Part shown: in pieces, positions 10,257-19,681 of the stretch | How the letters are laid out: each line of letters begins with the position of its first letter | How positions within the stretch are numbered: the first letter of the stretch is position 1 | DNA from: Proteus faecis | GTDB taxonomy: Bacteria; Pseudomonadota; Gammaproteobacteria; Enterobacterales; Enterobacteriaceae | Direction of reading: 5' to 3' | Assembly (NCBI RefSeq): GCF_003144395.1 | Contig: NZ_PENZ01000045.1 | Coordinates: 125,220-189,219 of the forward strand | Length of the DNA stretch: 64,000 nt | Notes under the pieces: generated by a model | What the model saw: the letters and a program-made list of their open reading frames with translations, nothing else | Told to the model about the DNA's origin: nothing | Databases searched by the model: none | Position numbers and translations under genes: made by a program

Positions 10257-10470
10257 GCCATAACTTGCCATACCCCCTGCTTTTATCAATATTTCACCTG
10301 TTTTTATCAATTTATTTTATACAAAAGCTTTTTTCTTCTTTATTGACTCTTTAAACTAAAATTTCCTACTTGTTTCCTGCGCTATTGCAAGTAACATAGA
10401 AAAACTGTCCGACAGGGGCAGAATGAATTAACCTAACAATTATTTTAATTAAACGAAGAGAGATTTATTT

Positions 10471-11871
10471 ATGATCGTTGCGCCTGTAGTCGACGTACTG
10501 CAAGGCCGTATCGCGGTTGGCGAAGACGTCACCGTTCGCGGTTGGGTACGTACAAGAAGAGATTCAAAAGCTGGTATCTCATTTCTTACCGTCTATGACG
10601 GTTCCTGCTTTAATCCAGTACAGGCCATCATTAATAATAATTTACCGAATTATCAAGATGAAGTGCTGCACTTAACCACAGGCTGTTCTGTGGAAGTCAC
10701 CGGTAAAATTGTTGAATCTCCGGGCCAGGGACAGAACTTTGAAATTCACGCCACTCAGGTTGTTGTGGTAGGAATGGTCGATGATCCGGAAACTTATCCG
10801 ATGGCCGCCAAACGTCATAGTATTGAGTACCTACGTGAAGTTGCTCACCTTCGTCCTCGTACTAACTTAATTGGTGCAGTTGCGCGTGTTCGTCACACAT
10901 TAGCACAAGCACTACATCGTTTCTTCGATGAACAAGGCTTCTTCTGGGTTTCTACGCCACTAATTACCGCGGCTGATACAGAAGGTGCAGGTGAGATGTT
11001 CCGTGTCTCTACATTAGATATGAACAATCTACCACGCACAGATAAAGGCGAAGTCGATTTCAGTGAAGACTTTTTTGGCCGTGAAGCGTTTTTAACTGTT
11101 TCTGGTCAGCTAAATGGTGAAACTTACGCCTCTGCATTAAGCAAAGTGTATACTTTCGGCCCAACATTCCGAGCTGAAAACTCAAATACCAGTCGTCATC
11201 TTGCTGAATTTTGGATGGTAGAGCCTGAAGTGGCATTTGCTGATCTTAACGATATCGCAGCCCTTGCTGAAAAAATGCTGAAATACACCTTTGCAGCCGT
11301 ATTAGCAGAGCGTAAAGATGATATGGAATTCTTTGCACAACGTGTCGATAAAGACGCTATCACACGCTTAGAGAACTTTATCACCTCTGACTTTGCTCAA
11401 ATCGATTATACTGATGCGGTCACTGTGCTTGAAAACTGTGGTGAGAAATTTGAAAACCCAGTTTACTGGGGTGTTGACCTCTCTTCTGAGCATGAGCGTT
11501 ATCTTGCAGAGAAACACTTTAAAGCACCTGTTGTGGTAAAAAACTATCCGAAAGACATCAAAGCATTCTATATGCGCATGAATGAAGATGGCAAAACAGT
11601 TGCAGCAATGGACGTGTTAGCACCAGGCATTGGTGAAATTATCGGTGGTTCTCAACGTGAAGAGCGTTTAGATATGTTTGATAAACGTTTAGATGAAATG
11701 GGAATGAGCAAAGAAGACTACTGGTGGTATCGCGACCTACGTCGCTATGGCACCGTACCTCACTCAGGATTTGGTTTAGGCTTTGAACGTTTAGTTGCTT
11801 ATGTGACGGGTGTCTCAAACGTTCGTGAAGTTATTCCATTCCCTCGTACACCACGAAATGCAGATTTCTAA
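10471..11871 (+). CDS. asnS: Asparaginyl-tRNA synthetase
   Basis: AsnS charges tRNA-Asn with asparagine (class IIb aminoacyl-tRNA synthetase). At 466 aa it equals E. coli AsnS. An N-terminal OB-fold anticodon-binding domain ([19 protein letters not shown]) precedes the catalytic core with motif 2 ([18 protein letters not shown]) and motif 3 ([15 protein letters not shown]). It sits between pncB and ompF, as in E. coli. GAAGAGAG precedes the ATG. A strong terminator follows. Confidence 0.98.
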   Translation: MIVAPVVDVLQGRIAVGEDVTVRGWVRTRRDSKAGISFLTVYDGSCFNPVQAIINNNLPNYQDEVLHLTTGCSVEVTGKIVESPGQGQNFEIHATQVVVVGMVDDPETYPMAAKRHSIEYLREVAHLRPRTNLIGAVARVRHTLAQALHRFFDEQGFFWVSTPLITAADTEGAGEMFRVSTLDMNNLPRTDKGEVDFSEDFFGREAFLTVSGQLNGETYASALSKVYTFGPTFRAENSNTSRHLAEFWMVEPEVAFADLNDIAALAEKMLKYTFAAVLAERKDDMEFFAQRVDKDAITRLENFITSDFAQIDYTDAVTVLENCGEKFENPVYWGVDLSSEHERYLAEKHFKAPVVVKNYPKDIKAFYMRMNEDGKTVAAMDVLAPGIGEIIGGSQREERLDMFDKRLDEMGMSKEDYWWYRDLRRYGTVPHSGFGLGFERLVAYVTGVSNVREVIPFPRTPRNADF

Positions 11872-11943
11872 TTTAGTGATCAATTAGTATTCAACTAAAA
11901 ATTTGCATTGCTGTTTTATTGTACTCGTTTTACTTAAATCAAG

Positions 11944-11971
11944 AAGCCAACCTCAAGGTTGGCTTTTTTTA
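11944..11971 (+). terminator. Terminator of asnS
   Basis: AGCCAACC/GGTTGGCT perfect eight-pair stem, TCAA loop and seven T residues, about 73 bp past the asnS stop. Confidence 0.92.
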
Positions 11972-12015
11972 TGCATGGCTATTATTTGATTCAAAAGTTC
12001 CCCAAAATACACACT

Positions 12016-12047
12016 TTGAAATACATAGTTACAATTTGTTACACTTT
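12016..12047. promoter_or_regulatory. OmpR-type binding sites upstream of ompF
   Basis: Two closely spaced GTTACA-like half-sites (GTTACAATTTGTTACA at 12028-12043) follow TTTGAAATACAT. This resembles the E. coli ompF F/C site pattern TTAC-N5-GTTACA bound by phosphorylated OmpR. The position, about 165-195 bp before the start codon, also fits. The assignment is by motif similarity and synteny only. Confidence 0.6.
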
Positions 12048-12084
12048 TTTCGTTTTTGTAGCAAATTGGGGGTAGATAAAATTT

Positions 12085-12211
12085 TTTACCAATGGAACAC
12101 TGTCACCCGACACAGACGACACTTAACTCTCATAAATAGTTCCATAAAAATTAAGAAACTATTTCTGGCAGTGGCAAAGGTGTCTGAATAACACCAATGA
12201 GGGTAATAATA
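12085..12211 (+). promoter_or_regulatory. ompF 5' leader with E. coli-like MicF pairing region
   Basis: The leader preserves stretches recalled from the E. coli ompF mRNA: AACTCTCATAAATAGTTCC at about 12126-12144, then GGCAGTGGCAAAGGTGTC, and GAGGGTAATAATAATGATG at the ribosome-binding site and start. In E. coli the segment around the ribosome-binding site pairs with the antisense RNA MicF. Conservation suggests similar sRNA control here; no micF gene is in the window. Confidence 0.55.
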
Positions 12212-13309
12212 ATGATGAAGCGCAATCTTCTTGCAGTGGTAATCCCAGCTTTAATGTTTGCTGGTGCAGCAAACGCAGCTGAAATGTACAACAAAGACGG
12301 CAACAAAGTAGACATCTACGGTAAAGTTGACGTTCGTCATTACTTCGCTGATAAAGATTCAGGCGAAAGCGGTGACGCTTCTCGTGCTCGTATCGGTTTC
12401 AAAGGCGAAACTCAAATCAATAAAGATTTAGTTGGTTTTGGTCGTTTTGAATACGAAGTTAAAACTAACAATACTGAAGGCAGCGAAGGTAATGCGAAAA
12501 CTCGTTTCGCTTACGCTGGTTTTAAATTTGCTGACTACGGTTCAATGGACTACGGTCGTAACTACGGTGTAATTTACGATACCAACGCATGGACAGACGT
12601 TCTGCCTTTATGGGGCGGCGACTCAATGTCACAAACTGACGTTTACATGACTGGCCGTACCAGCAACGTTCTAACTTACCGTAACACTGATATGTTCGGT
12701 TATGTTGATGGTTTAGGTTTTGCTCTGCAATATCAAGGCAAAAACAACGAAAACACCAATAATGCACGTCAAGGCTCAAAAGCTAATGGCGACGGTTTCG
12801 GTTTCTCTACAGCTTATAACTTAGGCTGGGGCGTAACACTGGGTGGTGGTTATTCTAACTCTGCTCGTACTTCTGCTCAACAAGATGGTATTAACGCGAC
12901 AGCTCGCGGTAGCCGTGCAGAAGCATGGAACTTCGGTGGTAAATTCGAAGCTAACAACGTTTATTTAGCAGCTATGTACGGTGAAACCCGTAACATGACT
13001 ACTTATACAGACGGTATCGCTAACAAAACTCAAAACATCGAGTTAACAGCACAGTATGACTTTAAAGATTTAGGTCTGAAACCATCTTTAGGTTATGTTC
13101 AATCTAAAGGTAAAGATTTAGATGCTAACGGTGCTTCAAGCGTTTCTGATGCTGATTTAGTTAAATATATCTCTGTAGGTTCTTTCTACAAATTTAACAA
13201 AAACATGACTGCAGTTGTTGATTACAAAATCAACCTGCTGAAATCTGATAATGCTTTAGGTCTGAACGACGACAACGTAGTTGGTTTAGGTCTGACTTAT
13301 CAGTTCTAA
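12212..13309 (+). CDS. ompF: Outer membrane trimeric porin, OmpF-type
   Basis: General diffusion porin, a 16-strand beta-barrel trimer allowing passage of small hydrophilic solutes. The start [19 protein letters not shown] is chosen because GAGGG lies 8 nt upstream and it matches the E. coli ompF start. A 22-residue signal peptide ends ANA before [18 protein letters not shown]. The constriction loop 3 region ([15 protein letters not shown]) is near residues 120-135. The C-terminus ends in Phe (GLGLTYQF), the BAM recognition signal. It is 365 aa. The asnS-porin-aspC order identifies it as ompF rather than ompC. Codon use and strong translation signals suggest high expression. Confidence 0.93.
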   Translation: MMKRNLLAVVIPALMFAGAANAAEMYNKDGNKVDIYGKVDVRHYFADKDSGESGDASRARIGFKGETQINKDLVGFGRFEYEVKTNNTEGSEGNAKTRFAYAGFKFADYGSMDYGRNYGVIYDTNAWTDVLPLWGGDSMSQTDVYMTGRTSNVLTYRNTDMFGYVDGLGFALQYQGKNNENTNNARQGSKANGDGFGFSTAYNLGWGVTLGGGYSNSARTSAQQDGINATARGSRAEAWNFGGKFEANNVYLAAMYGETRNMTTYTDGIANKTQNIELTAQYDFKDLGLKPSLGYVQSKGKDLDANGASSVSDADLVKYISVGSFYKFNKNMTAVVDYKINLLKSDNALGLNDDNVVGLGLTYQF

Positions 13310-13351
13310 TTACCGCTTAGGTAATTAAACAGTCAAGTTAATTGATTTTAA

Positions 13352-13377
13352 AAGCAACACTTCGGTGTTGCTTTTTT
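13352..13377 (+). terminator. Terminator of ompF
   Basis: AGCAACAC/GTGTTGCT stem closed by a TTCG tetraloop and followed by six T residues, 43 bp after the porin stop. Confidence 0.93.
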
Positions 13378-13756
13378 ATTTATACTGCTACTACCAATCT
13401 TTTCTCTTGTTATTTATCTCTCTTTTTTCTTCTTATTCTCAATGTTTTCTTTCTCTTTATTTTTACATTTGCAGTAGACTTGTTTATTTATTCACTGAAA
13501 AATATCGCATTTTCTTTATTTTTAGCAACTTCAAAAAGTTTATCGCACTAAACAATTATCTCTTTTTAGTGATTATTTTTACATGTTAATGTAATTACAG
13601 GATATTCACTTATTTACATCTTGTTTTGCTATTTATTCTCACTTAGTTCACAACTTCTTGTTAATTTCTCTACAAACAGTTGGCAAAAAGGCCTCATGGC
13701 GTTACTCTTGATACTCATATTTCGGCTTCGTTTTGAGCTTAGGGAACAATTACACT
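13378..13756 (+). other. T-rich region upstream of aspC
   Basis: These 379 bases are strongly T-rich on the plus strand. Open frames here consist of Leu/Phe/Ser runs typical of T-rich sequence and have no ribosome-binding site. The aspC promoter and leader must lie here; no boxes are clear enough to name. Confidence 0.4.
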
Positions 13757-14947
13757 ATGTTTGAGAAAATCATTGCTGCACCAGCCGATCCTATTCTAGG
13801 TTTAGCTGATAGTTTCCGTTCTGATCCTCGTGAAAACAAAATTAATTTAGGAATTGGTGTTTACAAGGATGAGACAGGTAAAACACCTGTTTTAACCACA
13901 GTTAAGAAAGCAGAAAAATACTTATTAGAAAACGAAACCACCAAAAACTACCTTCCTATTAGCGGTATCCCTGAATTTGGCAATGTGACCCAAGCACTTC
14001 TGTTTGGTGAACAACATCCTATTATCGCTGAAAAACGTGCACGCACAGCACAAGCCCCTGGTGGTACAGGAGCTTTACGTATTGCTGCTGATTTTATTGC
14101 TCAGCAAACCACTGCAAAACGCGTCTGGATAAGTAATCCAACTTGGCCTAACCATAATAATATTTTCCAAACTGCAGGTCTTGAGATCTGTAATTATGAT
14201 TATTATGATGCGGAAAATCACGGGTTAGATTTTGATGGCATGTTAGCAAGTCTTTCAAATGCACAAGCTGGAGATGTGGTGCTATTCCACGGTTGCTGTC
14301 ATAACCCAAGTGGTATTGATCCAACAGAAGAGCAATGGCGCCAACTAGCCACATTATCAGCAGAAAAAGGCTGGTTGCCTGTTTTTGACTTTGCATACCA
14401 AGGTTTTGCTCATGGTCTAGAAGAAGATGCACAAGGCTTACGTCTCTTTGCAGAAAAGAATCCTGAGCTTATTGTTGCGAGTTCATATTCTAAAAACTTC
14501 GGTCTTTACAATGAACGTGTAGGTGCATGTACTATCGTCACCAAAGACAGCGATACCGCTGAAAAAGCCTTTAGCCAAGCAAAAGCTATAATCCGTGCAA
14601 ACTACTCAAACCCACCAGCACATGGCGCTTCAGTAGTAACGACTATTCTTTCTAACCCAGAGTTAAAAGAAGAGTGGATTGAAGAGCTAACAACCATGCG
14701 CGAACGTATTCAGCGTATGCGTCAGCTGTTAGTAACTACGCTACAAGAAAAAGGCGCTAAACAAGACTTTAGCTTTATTATCGATCAAAATGGTATGTTC
14801 TCATTTAGTGGTTTAAATAAAGAGCAAGTCGAGCGTTTACGTGCTGAATACGGTATTTATATCGTGGGTTCCGGCCGTATTAACGTTGCAGGTTTAACCC
14901 TTGAGAATATGGTTCCATTGTGCGAAGCCATTGTTGCAGTACTCTAA
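13757..14947 (+). CDS. aspC: Aspartate (aromatic amino acid) aminotransferase
   Basis: PLP-dependent transaminase interconverting aspartate and 2-oxoglutarate with oxaloacetate and glutamate; it also acts in aromatic amino acid synthesis. Starting at [16 protein letters not shown] the product is 396 aa, identical in length to E. coli AspC. The PLP lysine is in [15 protein letters not shown] (about residue 246), the cofactor-contacting region is [11 protein letters not shown], and the carboxylate-binding arginine is in SGRINVAGL. An upstream in-frame TTG at 13733 is not used in the family. AGGGA lies 11 nt upstream, rather far. Confidence 0.97.
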   Translation: MFEKIIAAPADPILGLADSFRSDPRENKINLGIGVYKDETGKTPVLTTVKKAEKYLLENETTKNYLPISGIPEFGNVTQALLFGEQHPIIAEKRARTAQAPGGTGALRIAADFIAQQTTAKRVWISNPTWPNHNNIFQTAGLEICNYDYYDAENHGLDFDGMLASLSNAQAGDVVLFHGCCHNPSGIDPTEEQWRQLATLSAEKGWLPVFDFAYQGFAHGLEEDAQGLRLFAEKNPELIVASSYSKNFGLYNERVGACTIVTKDSDTAEKAFSQAKAIIRANYSNPPAHGASVVTTILSNPELKEEWIEELTTMRERIQRMRQLLVTTLQEKGAKQDFSFIIDQNGMFSFSGLNKEQVERLRAEYGIYIVGSGRINVAGLTLENMVPLCEAIVAVL

Positions 14948-14973
14948 TTACCTTCTAAAAGGTAATTAAGATA

Positions 14974-15005
14974 AATGCCACGTTACTAATAACGTGGCAT
15001 TTTTA
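14974..15005 (+). terminator. Terminator of aspC
   Basis: AATGCCACGTTA paired with TAACGTGGCATT and followed by a run of T, about 27 bp after the aspC stop. Confidence 0.9.
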
Positions 15006-15044
15006 TAGGTTTAAAAGAAATATAAACCACACTTTTTTATTCAT

Positions 15045-15074
15045 AAAAAAAAGCTCTTTATAATAAAGAGCTTT
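15045..15074 (-). terminator. Terminator of gloC
   Basis: Perfect ten-pair stem AAGCTCTTTA/TAAAGAGCTT with three-base loop. On the minus strand it is followed by eight T residues. It lies just past the gloC stop and forms a convergent pair with the aspC terminator. Confidence 0.9.
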
Positions 15075-15097
15075 CATTTATTTATATCAGTGTGTGA

Positions 15098-15748
15098 TCA
15101 CCAGATTGGCATCTCATCTTGTAAAAAAGGATTATATTGGCGTTCATGCCCTAAATTAGACATCGGCCCGTGTCCCGGAATAAACAGATAATCATCGCCT
15201 AAAGGTAAAACTTTATTTTTGATTGAAGCAATAAGATCGCCATGATTTCCACGCGGAAAATCGGTACGACCAATACTTTCTTTAAATAACACATCTCCCA
15301 TGGAGATAATTTTATTCTGATGGTTCACAAAAATAATATGTCCCGGTGTGTGGCCAGGGCAATGTAATACAGATAACGAAATTGTTTTACCTATCGTGAC
15401 GATATCACCTTCATTTAACCAACTATCTGGTGTAAATGACTTTCCACAAGGAAAATTAAACATACGGCACTGTTGTTCTAATTCTTCTAATAAGAAATTA
15501 TCATCTTTATGAGGACCATAAACAGGAACATTGAAGTGCTCAACAATTTGTGAGGTGCCTGCAATATGATCAAAGTGCCCATGTGTTAATAATACTTTGG
15601 TCAATGTTAATTGGCGTTCTTCTATTTCTGCAATTAACGTTTCAACATCACCGCCGGGATCAACAATTGCGGCTTCCTTCGTTTCATCACACCAAATAAG
15701 GGTGCAATTTTGCATATAGTTTGTCACAGGTACAATGTGATACATCAT
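15098..15748 (-). CDS. gloC: Hydroxyacylglutathione hydrolase GloC (YcbL, type II glyoxalase)
   Basis: Metallo-beta-lactamase-fold thioesterase hydrolysing S-lactoylglutathione to lactate and glutathione, the second step of methylglyoxal detoxification. It is 216 aa, close to E. coli GloC. The metal-binding motif THGHFDH is at residues 55-61. Later ligands are in HCPGHTPGH, the bridging Asp is in SMGDVLF, and the last His is in IPGHGPMS. It starts MMYHIVPVTNY. It lies next to ycbK and ldtD in the same orientation, the E. coli order; only about 38 bp separate it from ycbK. Confidence 0.95.
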   Translation of the reverse strand: MMYHIVPVTNYMQNCTLIWCDETKEAAIVDPGGDVETLIAEIEERQLTLTKVLLTHGHFDHIAGTSQIVEHFNVPVYGPHKDDNFLLEELEQQCRMFNFPCGKSFTPDSWLNEGDIVTIGKTISLSVLHCPGHTPGHIIFVNHQNKIISMGDVLFKESIGRTDFPRGNHGDLIASIKNKVLPLGDDYLFIPGHGPMSNLGHERQYNPFLQDEMPIW

Positions 15749-15786
15749 GAATCACTCCACTCTCTATTTATCTAATTCTCAATAGA

Positions 15787-16335
15787 TTACCATGAGCGAA
15801 CCGGTCCTGTATCAATATGCACAAAATTACTTCTAGGATAATAACCTACACCACCTGCTTTCATTCTTAATGCAACCTGGCGCACTTTAGAAAGCTCAGT
15901 GCCGACTAAACGAAAATCCATTGCTTGCCCACGCGTGTGATAGCTCTTCTTTGCCACTCCACTACTACTATGACGTAGATTATTATTGGTCGCTAAAGAG
16001 CGATAACCTGAAATAAGTTCAACAGGCTTATTATTATTAAGCATCACTTGCAATAAGTAGATTTGGTCAAATAGTGCGGGATCAATCGTTTTAATTTTAT
16101 TTTGACGATAATCTCTAAAAAGATGATTTAATTTGGCAAGCTCATGTTTATTATAGCGTTTTCCATCAAAAAACTCGGCTTTAATAGTTTCACCAGTATT
16201 TAAATTATTAAAGCGAAGGATTTTTGGACGAGGTGTTGCTAATGAAGCAAATGCATGAGAAGGCAATAACCCTAACCCCACTGCGGCCATACCAAGCCCC
16301 AGCCACTTACGGCGATGTGAATCAATAATATCCAT
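15787..16335 (-). CDS. ycbK: YcbK family M15-like peptidase, Tat-exported
   Basis: YcbK belongs to the DUF882 / peptidase M15 family related to D,D-carboxypeptidases such as MepA and is presumed to act on peptidoglycan. Starting at MDIIDSHRRKWLGLGMAAVG the product is 182 aa, the E. coli length. HRRKWLGLG plus a hydrophobic run is a twin-arginine signal. Zinc and catalytic residues sit in SGYRS, the SYHTRGQAMDF segment (His and Asp) and NFVHIDTGP near the C-terminus. The ATG at 16335 is preferred to the upstream in-frame TTG at 16353, although the ribosome-binding site is weak (GAGTG). Confidence 0.93.
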   Translation of the reverse strand: MDIIDSHRRKWLGLGMAAVGLGLLPSHAFASLATPRPKILRFNNLNTGETIKAEFFDGKRYNKHELAKLNHLFRDYRQNKIKTIDPALFDQIYLLQVMLNNNKPVELISGYRSLATNNNLRHSSSGVAKKSYHTRGQAMDFRLVGTELSKVRQVALRMKAGGVGYYPRSNFVHIDTGPVRSW

Positions 16336-16610
16336 AGTATATGCACTCAACAAATTATTTCAGGAGGAAGAACCTTTATTATGACAATATTTTTCCTGAA
16401 TTGTTTCTTATGGTTTGTATAGTATTGTAAATAACACTTCGTTTCAATTTATCAACATTTCAAATCTTATTAATTTAGTTATTTATACTAAATACTCTTT
16501 TTATCATTATAATTTTATTGGAATTTTTAAAAGTATTTTATAAATTATAATTTTTTCATACTTTTATTATAGAACATAATTTTTACATTTATCTTATTGA
16601 TTGATATATA
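16336..16610. other. AT-rich ldtD-ycbK spacer
   Basis: This AT-rich spacer of about 275 bases lies upstream of ycbK. It contains repeated TTTTAT tracts and no coding frame with translation signals. The ycbK-gloC promoter is presumably here. Confidence 0.4.
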
Positions 16611-16640
16611 AAAAAAGGATGGGCAATATATCCATCCTTT
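16611..16640 (-). terminator. Terminator of ldtD
   Basis: AAAGGATGG/CCATCCTTT stem with a run of seven T on the minus strand, 23 bp past the ldtD stop. Confidence 0.9.
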
Positions 16641-16662
16641 ATTCAACGTCTATTTATTTATA

Positions 16663-18390
16663 TTACAAATATTTCTTAATACTCTCTAAATACGGCTCTG
16701 CATTTGAAATGCTTTTATCATAACCATAAATATCTGCACGATATTGAGGTGCATTTTCCTGAGCGACCCATGCTGTTTGATAATATAAATAAACCGGAAT
16801 ACGTTCAGGAATTGGCGCATATTGTGTTGAACCACGTTTTAATGCTGCATCAATTCTATCCTGTTTCCATCCAGCATCGCCCAATAAAATTGAAGCAAGT
16901 TCGGAGGCTTTATTAACACGAATACAGCCAGAACTGATTGCCCTCATATTTTTTGCAAATAGTGAATGATTTGGTGTGTCATGCAGATATATCGCATCTG
17001 AATTTGGCATATTAAATTTATAACGACCTAATGAGTTTGTTGGCCCAGGAGCCTGCCAAATTCGGTAAGGAAAGTTATTTGCACTCACATTTTGCCAATC
17101 AATATCGTAAGGGTTAATAGGATAAGCATCATTCCCCCACCCTGAATAAATAGTATAGCCCTTACGACTAAAGTAACTAGGGTCTGCTTTACCTCTAGGC
17201 ACAATGTCTTTACGTGTCATACTTGTTGGTACATTCCAAGGGGGATTAACCACGACATTATTGAGTGCACTACTCATAATGGGTGTTTTTCTATCAGGGC
17301 GACCAACAATGACTTTTGAGTCAAGAATAAGCTCGTTATTGGCATAAAAATAGAGCGAGAAATCAGGAATATTAACCCAAATTCCAGTATCACCAATAGC
17401 AGGCGTCAGGCGAAGGCGCTGAATATTTAATGCCATAATGCTAGCACGTTGTGCTGGTGTCATATTTAACCATACTCGTGTTTGTCGCCCAATAACACCA
17501 TCGGGCTCTAACCCATGAGCAGTTTGAAATAATTTAACAGCTGCAACTAAAGACGCATCATAAACGGTTGTCGCAATTTCTTGCTCGTTCGCTGCCAACT
17601 CAGGAATTAATTTTAAATTACGTAAAATCTGTCTCAGCGGTACAACTTCTTGTGATGATTGATTTGGCTTTAATGATGTCGTTCCTTTCATTTCTGGCCA
17701 AACAACAGAACTATGTAATTGCTTTCGCACTTCCTCTTTCATTAAAGCGTAATAAGGGTGAGATGGTGCATAAGAAATAACAAAACTACCTAACGTGTTA
17801 TTTTGAATATTTTGTTGTAGCTCAATCACTGAATTATCGGAGGGAGCGGATAATCCTTGTGTTGCACTACGATACAGTAAAGATGCGCCGGATTTATTTA
17901 CTTGCTCAACAAAACTGATATAACCTAAAAAAGCATCTGATAAAATAATATCACGCCCTTCTTTAGTTAATTCAGGTGTTTCTAATTGTGTTAACCATTG
18001 TCCAAACTGAGGCTGAATGCCTGAAATAGCCACTTCTGCTATTTGTTGCTGTAATTGCTGTACTATTTTTTCATCTTGCCAAATTAATGCCAGATTATTC
18101 GCTTGGTACATTTTCACAAGCTGAGTTAGATATGAAGGTTTGTAACCTATAGGAAGCCATGATTGCAGTTTTGTTCTTACTGCTAACTCAGTCAATTGTG
18201 GGGCATTCATAACCACAATTGCAGGTGCTGGCATAGCTTCGTTATTCACAGGAACTAACGCCGTGTTTTCTGTTTCGGGCGCAGATAAAGTCACCGACTC
18301 TGTTTCTGTCGCTATTGCATAATGCCCAGAAAGGAGTGTTCCTATAACAACTGAATATGCGATTGCTCTTTTAATTGGTTGATGCGCCAT
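16663..18390 (-). CDS. ldtD: L,D-transpeptidase LdtD (YcbB)
   Basis: Periplasmic L,D-transpeptidase that forms 3-3 (meso-DAP to meso-DAP) peptidoglycan crosslinks and can bypass D,D-transpeptidases. It is 575 aa against about 615 in E. coli. An N-terminal signal (KRAIAYSVVIGTLLSGHYAIA) precedes a scaffold domain and a peptidoglycan-binding domain (AVKLFQTAHGLEPDGVIGRQ). The C-terminal YkuD catalytic domain contains HDTPNHSLF and the active-site motif SSGCIRVNKASELA with the nucleophilic cysteine. It is the third member of the ldtD-ycbK-gloC block. Confidence 0.95.
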   Translation of the reverse strand: MAHQPIKRAIAYSVVIGTLLSGHYAIATETESVTLSAPETENTALVPVNNEAMPAPAIVVMNAPQLTELAVRTKLQSWLPIGYKPSYLTQLVKMYQANNLALIWQDEKIVQQLQQQIAEVAISGIQPQFGQWLTQLETPELTKEGRDIILSDAFLGYISFVEQVNKSGASLLYRSATQGLSAPSDNSVIELQQNIQNNTLGSFVISYAPSHPYYALMKEEVRKQLHSSVVWPEMKGTTSLKPNQSSQEVVPLRQILRNLKLIPELAANEQEIATTVYDASLVAAVKLFQTAHGLEPDGVIGRQTRVWLNMTPAQRASIMALNIQRLRLTPAIGDTGIWVNIPDFSLYFYANNELILDSKVIVGRPDRKTPIMSSALNNVVVNPPWNVPTSMTRKDIVPRGKADPSYFSRKGYTIYSGWGNDAYPINPYDIDWQNVSANNFPYRIWQAPGPTNSLGRYKFNMPNSDAIYLHDTPNHSLFAKNMRAISSGCIRVNKASELASILLGDAGWKQDRIDAALKRGSTQYAPIPERIPVYLYYQTAWVAQENAPQYRADIYGYDKSISNAEPYLESIKKYL

Positions 18391-18689
18391 AATTCCTCTA
18401 CCCTCATTCCTTATTATTATTTTGGTATCCTAGAATATTAGATGAGCTAGGCAAAGAGTTTTATAGGAATAAACTAATATTTTTAACGTTTTGTAAGCCC
18501 TTGATAGAAATTTAGTTTTTTTCAATCAAAAAAAGACTATTTAGCTATTTTTATATTCAAATATATTATTTAAATAAAGGTGCAATAAAAGAACAAAAAA
18601 CAGACAAATTAAAAATAAGCTTTCAAAAAATAATAAAGAGTTGTAAAGAGATAAATAAAATTATTTTAATAAAAGATATTTTAAAATAG
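18391..18689. other. A/T-rich spacer between aphA and ldtD
   Basis: About 300 bases, extremely A/T-rich, between the aphA terminator and ldtD. No coding frame or operator is visible. It presumably carries the ldtD promoter. Confidence 0.4.
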
Positions 18690-18714
18690 AAAAAGGCGCA
18701 GTTTCCTACGCCTT
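18690..18714 (-). terminator. Terminator of aphA
   Basis: AAGGCG/CGCCTT stem on the minus strand followed by a short T run, about 30 bp past the aphA stop. The stem is short, so it is less certain than its neighbours. Confidence 0.6.
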
Positions 18715-18742
18715 ACAAATAGAGGTAAACAAAGGGGAAAGA

Positions 18743-19456
18743 TTAATACTCTGAATTGATAACGACTTCTTCACCAAACTGACCTGCTTTTGGCAGTGGT
18801 TGATAAGAAGAGTTAGCAGCACGCAGAATACGGATACCACGGATGTTCAGTTCATCTGCTGCTGCGATATCAGCATCAGCATCACCATAGTAAATTTTCA
18901 GTTTGTGATCACGCATCCAGCTTACTTTGTTATTTGCGCCAGGCTGGTCACCCGCAAAAATAACAGGCTGCATTTTATCAGCAGGAATATTTAAGCCTTC
19001 TTGTACATATTTGGTCACAGTCTCAGTTTTAGTTTGAGTACGACCAGTAATGAAATAAACAGTATCTCCACGTTTTAAGTGCATCTGAACTAGATCGATA
19101 CCGACTTGTTTAGGCATACTGAATTTATCCCACTCGTTATTCATTTTTTCCCAGAATTCTGGATTTTTCAGGTAGCTAAAATCGTTTGGAGAGTATTCCA
19201 ATTTACCACGATAGAAACCTGGGCTTGAGAACAGAACGGTGTCATCAATATCAAAACCAACGGCCATCGGTGCTTGACCTACAAGGCTTTTTTCAATATC
19301 TGCAACAGAAACCCAATGAATTGGTTGTTGTTGAGCGAGTTGTGCGACGGTAACGCCTGGGCTAACAACTTCTGGCATATGAACTTTTGCCATTGCCGCG
19401 CCATTTAAACTTAACGCTAAAGCAATTGCACTAAAAGCTAACGTGACTTTACGCAT
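18743..19456 (-). CDS. aphA: Class B acid phosphatase AphA
   Basis: Periplasmic non-specific acid phosphatase and phosphotransferase of the HAD superfamily, a magnesium-dependent homotetramer acting on nucleotides and other organic phosphomonoesters. It is 237 aa, as in E. coli. A signal peptide ends near AMA (about residue 23). The catalytic motif FDIDDTVLF holds nucleophile D69 and D71. HAD motif 2 is in [13 protein letters not shown], and the acidic motif is YYGDADADI. In E. coli aphA lies elsewhere on the chromosome; here it sits alone between mukB and ldtD, flanked by its own terminator and the mukB terminator. Confidence 0.96.
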   Translation of the reverse strand: MRKVTLAFSAIALALSLNGAAMAKVHMPEVVSPGVTVAQLAQQQPIHWVSVADIEKSLVGQAPMAVGFDIDDTVLFSSPGFYRGKLEYSPNDFSYLKNPEFWEKMNNEWDKFSMPKQVGIDLVQMHLKRGDTVYFITGRTQTKTETVTKYVQEGLNIPADKMQPVIFAGDQPGANNKVSWMRDHKLKIYYGDADADIAAADELNIRGIRILRAANSSYQPLPKAGQFGEEVVINSEY

Positions 19457-19606
19457 TCTCTTTCCTTTAAATTTTTATAGTAATCACATACGGATGCGAT
19501 CATAAACATCATGATTACATTTAAATGAGATATGGCGCACGTTATACCATTTAAGATTTCATTTTTTTGTTAATTTACTTTCATTTTTTGATCTGTGTAA
19601 CACTTT

Positions 19607-19650
19607 AAAAGAATAAGGCACTATGAGCATAAACCCGTAGTGCCTTATTC
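19607..19650 (-). terminator. Terminator of the cmoM-mukFEB operon
   Basis: Perfect 13-pair stem GAATAAGGCACTA/TAGTGCCTTATTC followed by TTTT on the minus strand, 32 bp past the mukB stop. Confidence 0.88.
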
Positions 19651-19681
19651 TTGCCCTCTTAAGGCTAATAATCGAATAAAA

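Noticed and set aside
11919-12191. Plus-strand 90-codon open frame between asnS and ompF
   Set aside because: It runs through the asnS terminator and the ompF OmpR sites and leader, and has no ribosome-binding site.
13342-13589. Overlapping plus-strand frames rich in Leu, Phe and Ser after ompF
   Set aside because: They start inside the ompF terminator region and reflect a T-rich tract, with no translation signals.
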